Assembly (NCBI GenBank): GCA_017513085.1
Contig: JAFWDK010000009.1
Span: 1 to 64,000 of the forward strand
Direction of reading: 5' to 3'
Length of the DNA stretch: 64,000 nucleotides
Source of the DNA: Clostridiales bacterium
GTDB lineage: Bacteria > Bacillota > Clostridia > Saccharofermentanales > Saccharofermentanaceae
Shown here: positions 1 to 7,795 of the stretch, piece by piece
Layout: each line of letters begins with the position of its first letter
Position numbering within the stretch: the stretch's first letter is position 1
The notes under the pieces: model-generated
The model's database searches: none
Told to the model about the DNA's origin: nothing
The model's input: only the letters and a program-made list of their open reading frames with translations
Program-made: the position numbers and the translations under genes

Positions 1-19
1 AGTCCTGTCATCCGCACCA
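1..19 (+). tRNA. 3' end of a tRNA (partial, possibly tRNA-Leu)
   Basis: The first 19 bases fit the end of a tRNA: last two T-loop bases and the closing T-stem strand CCTGT, the 3' acceptor strand CATCCGC, discriminator A and an encoded CCA at 17-19. The acceptor strand would pair with GCGGATG, a common start of Firmicutes tRNA-Leu. A terminator follows directly. The anticodon lies outside the window, so identity is only a guess. Confidence 0.6.
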
Positions 20-25
20 ATTTTC

Positions 26-62
26 AAAGGAGTCTCTAAAAACGAGGCTCCTTTTGTTTTTT
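26..62 (+). terminator. Rho-independent terminator after the tRNA
   Basis: Stem GGAGTCTC (29-36) pairs with GAGGCTCC (44-51) with one mismatch around a 7-base loop, followed by a T-rich tract. It fits termination of the tRNA transcript ending at 19. From here to the promoter at 309 I see no gene, only a weak GC hairpin near 258-278 followed by T-rich sequence, perhaps a second terminator. Confidence 0.7.
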
Positions 63-308
63 TCAGTTCAGAGGAGAGGCGGCCCCCACGACCAAGTCCA
101 GCCGCGCAAGAACCGAAAACTTTATTCTTTCTTAAGAATCGTTTGACGATGACTTTACCTTTTATCGGTAAGATAAAGACATCAAAGCAAGGAGATGAAT
201 GAAAACACCTAAATACTATCTTACCCTAAATAAACATAATACCCCCTCTAAACAGGAAGACCCGAGCAGCAAAGCGCGGGTTTTCTTTTGCCTGCGCATC
301 GATGTGTG

Positions 309-337
309 TTGACAAATTATATTTCGCACAATATAAT
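309..337 (+). promoter_or_regulatory. Consensus sigma-A promoter of the OhrR-type gene
   Basis: A perfect -35 TTGACA (309-314) and a perfect -10 TATAAT (332-337) are separated by exactly 17 bases. Transcription should start near 344, which excludes an ATG at 288 as the start of the downstream gene and supports 408. Confidence 0.85.
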
Positions 338-339
338 TT
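314..339 (+). promoter_or_regulatory. Inverted-repeat operator overlapping the promoter
   Basis: AAATTATATT (314-323) and AATATAATTT (330-339) are perfect 10-bp inverted arms around a 6-base spacer. They cover the spacer and -10 of the promoter. MarR/OhrR proteins bind AT-rich dyads in this position, so negative autoregulation by the next gene is the natural inference. Confidence 0.65.
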
Positions 340-407
340 CAAAAAAGAGATTTGCAGAGGATCTCATTGGATCGAATCAGCAAGAGTACCAGACGCGAGG
401 TGAGAAG

Positions 408-842
408 ATGGCGCAGGAGTATGAACAGTTACTGCTAAAAAATCAGGTTTGCTTTCCGCTTTATGCATGCGGAAGAATGGTGGTCGGTAAGTACACCCCT
501 TATCTAAAAGCACTTGGTCTTACCTACACCCAGTACATTGTCCTGATGGTGCTCTGGGAACATGGAAGTGTGAATGTCGGTCAGCTGGGCGCGACGCTCT
601 ATCTTGACGCGGGCACGTTGACACCACTTCTGAAACGCCTGGAAAAGGCTGGCTATGTGACACGCGAGCGTTCGAAAGAAGATGAGCGTATCACGATCGT
701 AACGATCACGAAAGCCGGCGAAGCCCTGAAGGAAAAATGTAAGGATATCCCTGAGAAGATCGCTTGCAGCGGACTTCCTCTAAACGAAAAAGAAATGGCA
801 CAGCTTTATAAACTGCTTTATAAAATGCTGGACAACAACTGA
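408..842 (+). CDS. ohrR: OhrR-type MarR-family redox-sensing repressor
   Basis: This is a 144-residue winged-helix repressor of the MarR family, OhrR branch, which senses organic hydroperoxides through a reactive cysteine. Starting at 408 (SD AGGTGAG just upstream) places a cysteine at residue 15 in the context NQVCFPLYACGR, matching the peroxidatic Cys15 of Bacillus OhrR. A second Cys lies at residue 21. The wing region with GTLTPLLKRLE and SKEDER is strongly OhrR-like. In-frame codons back to 288 overlap the consensus promoter and cannot be translated from that transcript. The usual partner ohr (peroxiredoxin-like) is absent. Instead an ATP-grasp gene follows after about 60 bases in the same direction, so the regulated target is uncertain. 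The dyad at 314-339 is the likely binding site. Confidence 0.85.
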   Translation: MAQEYEQLLLKNQVCFPLYACGRMVVGKYTPYLKALGLTYTQYIVLMVLWEHGSVNVGQLGATLYLDAGTLTPLLKRLEKAGYVTRERSKEDERITIVTITKAGEALKEKCKDIPEKIACSGLPLNEKEMAQLYKLLYKMLDNN

Positions 843-901
843 CGAAAATACATTCGACATTTAAGAATATATATGACAGTAATAGTAAAAGGAGCAAAAC
901 C

Positions 902-1933
902 ATGTTGACCATACTTTTGACAGATGGCGAATTTACAAGCATGATCCATGCATTACGCGAACGCCCGGACGTTAGGATCGTCGGCTTCCTCGTTTCAGAG
1001 AACGCCGCGCACCGCGCGATGCTTGACAGTTCATATGTCGCACCATCCTGGGACGACCAGGGATATATTCCTTTTCTTTATGACGTGATCCTCAAAGAAC
1101 ATGTGGACTTCATTTTCCCGATCGTGACGAAAAGCCTGGAACTTATGGCCTCGAAGGCACAGGAAATCTATGAGAAAACGAAAGCCATCGTGGTGACATC
1201 TTCCCAGGAGAGCATAGCGATCGCAAACAATAAGGCAGCTCTTCTTCAAAAACTGCAAGAGGACCCAGGCACGGCGGAATATATCACGGAATACGAGATC
1301 GTACATACCATTGGCGAACTGAAAGAAAACATCACGACACCCTGCGTAGTCAAACCGGTCCGCGGCGAAAACCGCGAAGGATTCTACCGCGTGGTGTTCG
1401 ACGAAACATGGCAAAAAGCATTCCTCGAAGGAAACAGCGACGGAGTGCTTTGCCCGTCAATGATTGAAAACATGGATGACAATCTGCGCTTCGATGAGCC
1501 GAGACTGGTCATGCCGTATCTGCCGGGTCAGGAATGGGATGCCGATCTTCTGGTGATCGACGGGAAGATCGTTTCGGCCACGATCCGCAAGAACCTGTAT
1601 ATGTTCGGCGGCCTTTCGGCTGTTACCGAGACTTCCGAAGATCCGCGAATCCTTCAAGCCTGCGAAAAGATCGTGAACGTGCTCGGCCTTAAGTATCTGT
1701 GCTGCATCAGTTTCAAAGAAACGGCAGGCGGCGAACTGAAACTGCTGGAGATCAACCCCAGAGCGATGGGCAGCATCCAGGTCTCCGCGCTGGGCGGAAA
1801 TAACATCGCCACCCGGCTTTTGGCGATCCTTCTTTCCGAACCCGACGACCGGGCGTTCCGCCTGACCCGAGGCGGGCTTCGCACTTCACTTTATTACGAC
1901 ATAATTCCACTTCCGCAAGGAGACAAAGAATGA
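902..1933 (+). CDS. ATP-grasp superfamily ligase (carbamoyl-phosphate-synthase-like)
   Basis: A 343-residue cytoplasmic protein with an ATP-grasp fold. The N-terminal third is a Rossmann-like pre-ATP-grasp domain. The middle has TPCVVKPVRGEN, the lysine region that binds ATP. The C-terminal part has LKLLEINPRAMGS, the Glu-Ile-Asn metal-binding motif typical of carboxylate-amine ligases. Such enzymes activate a carboxylate as an acyl-phosphate and join it to an amine or similar nucleophile; the substrate cannot be told from sequence. SD AAGGAG precedes ATG 902. Its stop overlaps the start of the DUF2156 gene by 4 bases (ATGA), so the two are translationally coupled and probably act together. 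It may share a transcript with the OhrR-type gene upstream. Confidence 0.8.
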   Translation: MLTILLTDGEFTSMIHALRERPDVRIVGFLVSENAAHRAMLDSSYVAPSWDDQGYIPFLYDVILKEHVDFIFPIVTKSLELMASKAQEIYEKTKAIVVTSSQESIAIANNKAALLQKLQEDPGTAEYITEYEIVHTIGELKENITTPCVVKPVRGENREGFYRVVFDETWQKAFLEGNSDGVLCPSMIENMDDNLRFDEPRLVMPYLPGQEWDADLLVIDGKIVSATIRKNLYMFGGLSAVTETSEDPRILQACEKIVNVLGLKYLCCISFKETAGGELKLLEINPRAMGSIQVSALGGNNIATRLLAILLSEPDDRAFRLTRGGLRTSLYYDIIPLPQGDKE

Positions 1934-2835
1934 ATCTGACATGGTATCCATTAACCCCGGCGGATCTGCCGGTATATAACAAATACTACTCGATGACCGA
2001 TACGAAAATGACCGACCTGACGTTTCACTGCCGCTATGCATGGGATAACGTGTTTAAGATCCGGTGGACGATCCTGGAAGACTGTCTGGTACAGATATCG
2101 GATGGCGGCGGATATTCATCGCCATTCATGCTGATGCCACTCGGAAAACTGTCATCTGAAAAAATAGAGAAGATCGTGCGCGCAGTCCGCCCCGTCTTTG
2201 ACGAAAAAGGCTGGAAGTTCAGAATCCTGGATATCGAAGACTCCGCCAAAAGCACTTTCGAGAAATCTGGAATTGCGGCGAAAATGGACTATAAGGAGGA
2301 TTCTTCCGATTACTTCTATGACGCTGAGCTGCTACGCACGCTTGCAGGAAAGAAGTACTCGAAGAAAAGAAATCACTGGAGCAAATTTCTTCGCACGTAT
2401 CCGGACTACAGCTACGAGCAACTCTCGCCGGAGATCTTCGATGAATGCCTCAGACTTGTAAGGTTCTGGGCATCGGAAAAAGGGATCGACATCGCCGACA
2501 CGTCCGAAAGCGACTACTACATGATCAAGCGCATGTTTGACCACTGGGACGAACTGCAGGCAAGAGGCGGTGCGATACGGATCGACGGAAAGATCGTCGC
2601 TTTTTCCATCGGAAGCGTCGGAAAAGAAGAAATCGGATTCATTCATTTCGAAAAAGCCGATATAAGGTATGACGGCCTTTATGCGGCGATCAACAAGCTG
2701 GTCCTGGAAAACGAATTCCCGGAAGTGAGGTTTGTGAACAGGGAAGAAGATCTGGGACTTCCCGGACTTCGTAAGTCGAAAGAATCGTATTTTCCGATTG
2801 AAAAGATACGGAAGTGGCGTTTTGTGCCGAATTGA
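1930..2835 (+). CDS. DUF2156 (phosphatidylglycerol lysyltransferase C-terminal-like) protein
   Basis: A 301-residue protein resembling the DUF2156 family, whose fold is a tandem GNAT acyltransferase, as in the soluble domain of MprF lysyl-phosphatidylglycerol synthases. No transmembrane flippase part is present, so this is a stand-alone cytosolic version. Typical elements are the N-terminal DLPVYNKYYS segment, the basic YSKKRNHWSKF stretch near residue 142 that often contacts the acyl donor, and a C-terminal FVNREEDLGLPGLRKSK block. Stand-alone DUF2156 proteins may use aminoacyl-tRNA, but the acceptor here is unknown. The start overlaps the ATP-grasp stop (ATGA), with SD AAGGAG inside the upstream gene. 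A non-T-tailed hairpin GGCATCC/GGATGCC (2861-2880) lies after the stop. Confidence 0.8.
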   Translation: MNLTWYPLTPADLPVYNKYYSMTDTKMTDLTFHCRYAWDNVFKIRWTILEDCLVQISDGGGYSSPFMLMPLGKLSSEKIEKIVRAVRPVFDEKGWKFRILDIEDSAKSTFEKSGIAAKMDYKEDSSDYFYDAELLRTLAGKKYSKKRNHWSKFLRTYPDYSYEQLSPEIFDECLRLVRFWASEKGIDIADTSESDYYMIKRMFDHWDELQARGGAIRIDGKIVAFSIGSVGKEEIGFIHFEKADIRYDGLYAAINKLVLENEFPEVRFVNREEDLGLPGLRKSKESYFPIEKIRKWRFVPN

Positions 2836-2896
2836 TCCGAACGAAACCAACCTTGCCCGGGGCATCCTGATCCGGATGCCTATACTCATACATATC

Positions 2897-2905
2897 TGGT
2901 ATAAT
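2897..2905 (+). promoter_or_regulatory. Extended -10 promoter element for the secreted DUF6273 gene
   Basis: TGGTATAAT is an extended -10 (TG-N-TATAAT). No good -35 is visible, as is usual for extended -10 promoters. It lies 40 bases before ATG 2945. Confidence 0.5.
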
Positions 2906-2944
2906 TCAAAAGTAAGGAATAATTGAATTATGAGGAGGGTATGT

Positions 2945-4783
2945 ATGAAAGAACGTAATAAGAAAGCGCGTGTCGCCAGGATCGCTTCTGCGCTGATTGC
3001 GTCAACGATCGCAATCCCGCTTGCCACGGCGATCCCCGGCATTGTAGGGAACAAGGCCGTCCGCGCCGGAGGTGACTGGGCGAAGGTTAGAGAGAATACT
3101 TCGCTAGGTACTCACAAGATCGCTTCACCGGTTGTAAATACCGATCCGAATGAGGATTGGAAGGGAAGCTACGTCTGGTACGGCAGACTCAACGATGAGC
3201 AGATCCTTTTCCGCGTTTTGGATCCGGAAACGACAGATTATGGCGGAAAGACCATGTTCCTGGATAGCGACAGGATCCTTTATCACGATTATTTCGTCAA
3301 CTCTGCGCCTATCAAAGCATGGAGCGACAGCGATCTTCGCGCGGATTTGAACGACGGATTTTTGACGACCGCTTTTACTGAGCAGGAACAGGCAGCGATC
3401 TTTGAAAGCAAGCGCACAGTCGCGCCAAGCTATAGCTCCGGCACATGGGAACTGAAGACTTATCAGAGCTTCGTCAGCCTCACCGGAGAGAAACTGTTCG
3501 TTCTGGACGGATGGGAAGTGCTGAACCCGGAATACGGTTATTCATCGGATTCAGGTTGGACGAAGGGTTCTTCCGGCTACTACACGTTGCACGATGTGGG
3601 TAACCGTGTGAAGATGTATAAAGGCGAAGCCCAGGAGTGGTGGCTGAGATCGAAAGTCTCCAACAACCCGATCGCGAATATCGCCATAGGTCTTGTCAGA
3701 CCCCAAGGTTACTGTGATGAGCACGCGTTCAGTAAAACGATCGGCTCCAATACCGAAAAAGGCGTTGCCCCGGCATTGAACCTTGACTTGGATCATGTTC
3801 TCCTTGCCAGCGCGGTCAACGGCGACACAGGTGATATGGACACACAATACAAGCTTACGATCAAAGACGATGCGCTTTCTTTCTCGGTTCCTACCGGAAA
3901 AAAGATCCGCTACGACTTTGTTGCCCAAAGACAGGTGCATGTTCCTTATCAGATCACCGGCGATCACGCAGAGCAGGCCAACCGCTTGTCCGTCCTGATC
4001 ACAGACGGCGATCCGGACGATCCGATGACAAACATTATATTCTATGAACCACTGACGATAGATGGCGCGTTCTCTAAGGAAGGAGAAGCATCTTTTTATG
4101 TACCTTACCTTGTCGACGATATCGGCGAATGGGGCGTGGATTATCACGTCTATGTGTTCCCCGAAAAGATCATCGACAGCAAATACGAAACAGACTACGC
4201 CGGTGCTTTTTACGAAATCGAGAAAAAACCGTATTCAGATGTTGTGATCGATCTGCAGAAGGGCTGGACCAAGATCGATCAGGAACAAAAGAATGCTCTT
4301 GGCAACGCTGCCTACTGTGGCGTGATCAAGATGGAGGTGAAGAGCGGAGATACCTATGTCGATATCGATAAAGACGGAACAGCTGACTTCATTATTCCGT
4401 ATGACTTTGAAAACGAGCGCACGGAGAGGACGGAGAAGTGTTCTGCACAGGGCAAGGTCGTACTGAGCGACAATATTCTGAGAGGCGGCAACATCAATTC
4501 TCTTACTTTTATCCTGCCGGAAAAGATCACAGCGATAGACATTAAGCTTGCCGAGCCTCTTGGTGGCCAAAAGCCCAGCTATGACGCTAAGATACCGTCC
4601 GGTGTCAACTACTACTTTATGCCGAATTCCGGGGAAACCTACAAGAACGATATCACATGGACGGATATGACAGCCTTATTCACCATGAAGGTGGATCAGG
4701 ATACTTTCCAAATCGGAAGAAAGTATAGTGTTTCCCTCAATGTGACGGCAAAAGAAGGTTTTGTATTTGATTTCCCGGTCTAG
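2945..4783 (+). CDS. Secreted DUF6273-domain protein, N-terminal part (gene interrupted by TAG)
   Basis: The product begins with a basic N-terminus and hydrophobic segment (ASALIASTIAIPLA) ending near AVRAGG, a likely Sec signal peptide with the same VRA-type cleavage region as the two LRR proteins of this window. Residues ~40-290 look like a DUF6273 domain, common in large surface proteins of gut Clostridia (WYGRLNDEQILFRVLD, then WWLRSK, GVAPALNLD). After it come beta-rich Ig-like segments. Reading stops at a TAG (4781-4783), yet the same frame continues without a break through a beta strand, a Thr-Pro linker and DUF4214 repeats to 5947. Read through, the product would be about 1000 residues. 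The start at 2945 is chosen over an ATG at 2930 because AGGAGGG (2932-2938) is correctly spaced only from 2945. Confidence 0.8.
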   Translation: MKERNKKARVARIASALIASTIAIPLATAIPGIVGNKAVRAGGDWAKVRENTSLGTHKIASPVVNTDPNEDWKGSYVWYGRLNDEQILFRVLDPETTDYGGKTMFLDSDRILYHDYFVNSAPIKAWSDSDLRADLNDGFLTTAFTEQEQAAIFESKRTVAPSYSSGTWELKTYQSFVSLTGEKLFVLDGWEVLNPEYGYSSDSGWTKGSSGYYTLHDVGNRVKMYKGEAQEWWLRSKVSNNPIANIAIGLVRPQGYCDEHAFSKTIGSNTEKGVAPALNLDLDHVLLASAVNGDTGDMDTQYKLTIKDDALSFSVPTGKKIRYDFVAQRQVHVPYQITGDHAEQANRLSVLITDGDPDDPMTNIIFYEPLTIDGAFSKEGEASFYVPYLVDDIGEWGVDYHVYVFPEKIIDSKYETDYAGAFYEIEKKPYSDVVIDLQKGWTKIDQEQKNALGNAAYCGVIKMEVKSGDTYVDIDKDGTADFIIPYDFENERTERTEKCSAQGKVVLSDNILRGGNINSLTFILPEKITAIDIKLAEPLGGQKPSYDAKIPSGVNYYFMPNSGETYKNDITWTDMTALFTMKVDQDTFQIGRKYSVSLNVTAKEGFVFDFPV

Positions 4784-4786
4784 AAG

Positions 4787-5947
4787 ATGACTGTAACGTT
4801 GAATGGTAAGAAACCTTCTATGGTAAGCATGGAGGATAACGGGCAGCTGTACATTTCGTACGATTATCCGGATCTAAAAGCAACGCCCACGCCAACGAAT
4901 ACTCCGACTCCGACTCCGACGAATACACCGACACCTACACCAACCAATACTCCGACTCCGACGAATACGCCGACACCTAAACCGACGAACACGCCAACAC
5001 CGACAAAGGTTCCGACAAAAGCACCTACCGTGACGCCGACTCCTCATGTGACTGTATCGCCTACACCTACGCCTACGCCAACAGAAGCTCCCAAGCTGAC
5101 GGTAACACCAACACCTACAATTACTCCGAACCCAGGTGATCCAACGCCGACTACTGCGCCGGATGATCCTACACCTACTCCGATTCCGGATAAGGAACCG
5201 TCTATCGCGGATTTCGTAGAGCGTCTCTACACGATCGCATTGAACCGTGCTTCCGAGCCTGAAGGAAAGGCATTCTGGGTCAAAGAAATCGAGGATGGTA
5301 ACCGTACAGGTGGTGACTGTGCATACTTCTTCTTGATTGAAGCCCCTGAGTTTAAGAACAGAGGATTGAGTGACGAAGACTTCGTTGAAACACTTTATAA
5401 GACATTCTTCGATCGTGCTTCTGAAGCAGAGGGTAAGGCCTTCTGGGTTGGACAGTTGAAGAATAAGACGATGACAAGAGATCAGGTCATTATGGGCTTC
5501 ATTGATTCGAAAGAATGGTGCAATGTCTGTGCGGATTACGGAGTAAAGTCCGGTGCGCCGACAGCGAAGGCAGAGCGTGCATCTAAGAACGCGATCAACT
5601 TTGCCACACGTCTTTATACTTGCTGTCTTGGAAGAACCGCAGAAGACGGCGGCCTGAAGTACTGGTCTTTGGCACTTACTAACCTTGAACAGACAGGCTG
5701 CAGCGCGGCAAAGGAATTCTTCACCAGCACGGAGTTTGTCAACCTCAAACTCAAGGACGACGAGTACGTGAAGAGATTGTATAAGACCTTCATGGACAGA
5801 GAACCGGAAGCAGGCGAAGTCGCTTACTGGACAGGTGAGATTGCCAAGGGCACACAGACGCGAGATAGCGTACTTGCTTTCTTCGGACAGAGTGAGGAGT
5901 TCACGAACATCTGTAAAAAGTACGGTATCGATCGTGGCACGATCTAA
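4787..5947 (+). CDS. C-terminal part of the interrupted secreted protein: Thr-Pro linker plus DUF4214 repeats
   Basis: This frame is continuous with the preceding one except for the TAG at 4781. It completes a beta-sandwich strand (MTVTLNGKK...LYISYDYP), then has ~100 residues of [12 protein letters not shown] linker, then two DUF4214-like domains, each of two half-repeats ([90 protein letters not shown]). DUF4214 is known from phycobilisome-linker-like and surface-protein contexts and is frequent in secreted Clostridia proteins. The first ATG (4787) has no ribosome site, so separate translation is doubtful. This is best seen as the distal half of one ~1000-residue gene that carries a nonsense mutation, or a sequencing error. 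A strong terminator follows. Confidence 0.75.
   Translation: MTVTLNGKKPSMVSMEDNGQLYISYDYPDLKATPTPTNTPTPTPTNTPTPTPTNTPTPTNTPTPKPTNTPTPTKVPTKAPTVTPTPHVTVSPTPTPTPTEAPKLTVTPTPTITPNPGDPTPTTAPDDPTPTPIPDKEPSIADFVERLYTIALNRASEPEGKAFWVKEIEDGNRTGGDCAYFFLIEAPEFKNRGLSDEDFVETLYKTFFDRASEAEGKAFWVGQLKNKTMTRDQVIMGFIDSKEWCNVCADYGVKSGAPTAKAERASKNAINFATRLYTCCLGRTAEDGGLKYWSLALTNLEQTGCSAAKEFFTSTEFVNLKLKDDEYVKRLYKTFMDREPEAGEVAYWTGEIAKGTQTRDSVLAFFGQSEEFTNICKKYGIDRGTI
4881..5190 (+). repeat. Degenerate Thr-Pro (TPTPTNTP) coding repeat
   Basis: Roughly 300 bases of short tandem coding repeats of ACNCCN type encode a Thr/Pro/Asn linker. Such linkers separate catalytic or structural modules of secreted proteins and are often glycosylated. 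The antisense strand is stop-free for a long stretch because of the repeat; I do not call a gene there. Confidence 0.8.
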
Positions 5948-5972
5948 GAGGTTTTGAGAACAAAATGAAAGA

Positions 5973-6006
5973 GAGCATCCGGACGAAGGTTCGGGTGCTC
6001 TTTTTT
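5973..6006 (+). terminator. Rho-independent terminator
   Basis: GAGCATCCGGAC (5973-5984) pairs with GTTCGGGTGCTC (5989-6000), with G-T wobbles, around loop GAAG, followed by TTTTTT. It ends the DUF6273/DUF4214 gene. Confidence 0.85.
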
Positions 6007-6060
6007 GTGGAGATGTCGGAACCACCCAGAGTGGCACTTCCCCTAAAGTGGCGCAAGCGT

Positions 6061-6121
6061 TGGTCCTGATTTGATCAAAAACTGTGGTTGCATCAGACTG
6101 GACCAGATATGATACTATAAT
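6061..6121 (+). promoter_or_regulatory. Promoter region with inverted repeat before the AraC-type response regulator
   Basis: TGGTCCTGAT (6061-6070) is matched by ATCAG and GGACCA at 6092-6107, an interrupted inverted repeat. TTGCAT (6088-6093) and GATACT (6111-6116) are 17 bases apart and could be -35/-10; TATAAT at 6116-6121 overlaps the latter. The exact promoter cannot be settled by eye. Confidence 0.35.
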
Positions 6122-6169
6122 ATGCGGAGGGGCTGAGCTAAGATTGCCCCGTGCCTGTTAGGAGAGAGT

Positions 6170-7795
6170 ATGCTGAAAGTATTTCTGGTCGAAGATGAAT
6201 ATGTAGTCCGGGAGGGCATTAAGAATAACATTGACTGGCAAGCGCACGGCTATGAATTCTGTGGCGAGGCCGGCGATGGAGAATTAGCATTTCCGATCAT
6301 TTCGAAAGAACGACCGGATATTGTGATCACGGATATAAAAATGCCGTTTATGGACGGATTGACTTTGAGCCGGATGATCAAGGAGAAGTTCCCCTGGATC
6401 GAGATCATCATCCTGACCGGATACGAAGATTTCCAGTTTGCCAAAGAGGCCATTAAGATCGGTGTATCCTGCTATCTTCTGAAACCTGTAAACGGGGAAA
6501 GCCTGGTCCGTGAAGTGGATCAGATTGCCGAAAAGATCCAGGAAAAGAAAGCAGAACGCGAAGCGGCCAAGCGATACGAAGAAGAAATGCAGGAACGCAC
6601 ATTATACGATAAGCGTGACTTTTTCAATAAACTGGTCAAGGGCGGGCTTCATGCTTCCGAACTGATCGAAGAATCGAAAAAGATCGACATCGATATCACC
6701 GCGCTTCGCTATAACATCATCCTGCTCCGTGTCTGGTCGAGTAAACACGACATCGGAGAATTCTCCAACAGCGTAGTCAAGATCGAAGACGGGATCAAGA
6801 AGATCGCGGAAGAAAACGGGGCACTGTTTTTCGATTTTATCGTGGAAGGCATCGCTCTGCTTTTTAAAGGCGACGATGACCGGGACATCAAGAAGAAGAT
6901 CGACCAGGCCGTATCGAAGATGCGGGTGCTTTTTGATGAGTATAAGCATATCCGCTATTTTGGCGCTATCGGACAAACTGTCGGCAGAGTCACAGAGATC
7001 CATACTTCTTTTGACTGGGCGAGCCGTGCTTTTGCGCACATGTATCTGACTTCGGAGAATGCTTTTCTGGTAGGTTCTGAGGAAGGGCTCCGTCCCGAAA
7101 ACGAAGCCGGCATTCTCTCGGAAGTGGATCCGCAGCATATCGACCGGAAACTGGTGAAGCGCTTCCTTCGCGGAGGCGAACCGTCCGAGATCACGTTCTT
7201 CCTGGAAGAGTATCTCAATAACATCGGGAATAATGCGATCCGGTCTGCCATGCTCCGACAGTACATTGCCATGGATATGTATTTCTGTGTGGTGGATTTT
7301 CTGGAAAACGAACTCGGTCTTTCCAGAAAAGAAGTGGACGAGAAAGTGGACCTTCCTAATAGCGAAGTGCTGGCTGACGAAAACAAGACATCGGATTATC
7401 TGCTGGAACTTCTGGAGCAGGCGTTGTCATTCCGTCAGGATCACAGCCTGGGAAGATACCACGATGTGATGAAAGAGGCAATTACTTATATTTCCGAGCA
7501 TTATGCGGAAGAGGAACTGTCGCTCAATACACTGGCGGCGCAGGTGAATTTCTCGCCGAATCACTTAAGCGCGATCTTCAAACAGGAGACCGGCCAGCCT
7601 TTCATCAAGTATCTCACGGACTTCCGTATGGATGCGGCAAAAGAACTTCTCCGGCGTTCTTCGAAGAAGAGTAATGAGATCGGTATCCTCGTGGGGTACA
7701 AGGATCCGCACTATTTTTCGTATCTTTTTAAGAAGACGCAAGGTATTACGCCGACGCAGTACAGGAACAAAGGACTTGGAGAACCAGAGGAATGA
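6170..7795 (+). CDS. AraC-type two-component response regulator (YesN-like)
   Basis: A 541-residue cytoplasmic regulator. Residues 1-125 are a receiver domain with acidic EDE near residue 8, phospho-acceptor Asp55 in VITDIKMP and the switch Lys in LLKPV. A coiled-coil and a large middle domain follow (~130-410). The last ~100 residues are a double helix-turn-helix AraC/XylS DNA-binding domain (SLNTLAAQVNFSPNHLSAIFKQETG ... IGILVGYKDPHYFSYLFKK). This architecture is the YesN class, which usually activates a neighbouring carbohydrate ABC transporter. Its stop overlaps the start of the histidine kinase gene (ATGA), and the sugar transporter operon lies directly downstream. The likely target is therefore the 9335-15196 operon, although no activator box could be defined by eye. 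Confidence 0.9.
   Translation: MLKVFLVEDEYVVREGIKNNIDWQAHGYEFCGEAGDGELAFPIISKERPDIVITDIKMPFMDGLTLSRMIKEKFPWIEIIILTGYEDFQFAKEAIKIGVSCYLLKPVNGESLVREVDQIAEKIQEKKAEREAAKRYEEEMQERTLYDKRDFFNKLVKGGLHASELIEESKKIDIDITALRYNIILLRVWSSKHDIGEFSNSVVKIEDGIKKIAEENGALFFDFIVEGIALLFKGDDDRDIKKKIDQAVSKMRVLFDEYKHIRYFGAIGQTVGRVTEIHTSFDWASRAFAHMYLTSENAFLVGSEEGLRPENEAGILSEVDPQHIDRKLVKRFLRGGEPSEITFFLEEYLNNIGNNAIRSAMLRQYIAMDMYFCVVDFLENELGLSRKEVDEKVDLPNSEVLADENKTSDYLLELLEQALSFRQDHSLGRYHDVMKEAITYISEHYAEEELSLNTLAAQVNFSPNHLSAIFKQETGQPFIKYLTDFRMDAAKELLRRSSKKSNEIGILVGYKDPHYFSYLFKKTQGITPTQYRNKGLGEPEE

Noticed and set aside
288..407. Upstream start for the OhrR-type gene
   Set aside because: It would precede the consensus promoter at 309-337, and only the 408 start puts the redox cysteine at residue 15.
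4781..4783. TAG read as pyrrolysine or another amino acid
   Set aside because: TAG ends other clear genes here (19187, 29750), the protein is not of a Pyl-containing family, and no Pyl genes are seen. A nonsense mutation or sequencing error is simpler.
4874..6037. Long minus-strand open frame opposite the Thr-Pro linker and DUF4214 repeats
   Set aside because: Arg/Cys-rich antisense translation of a repeat, without a ribosome site; a shadow.
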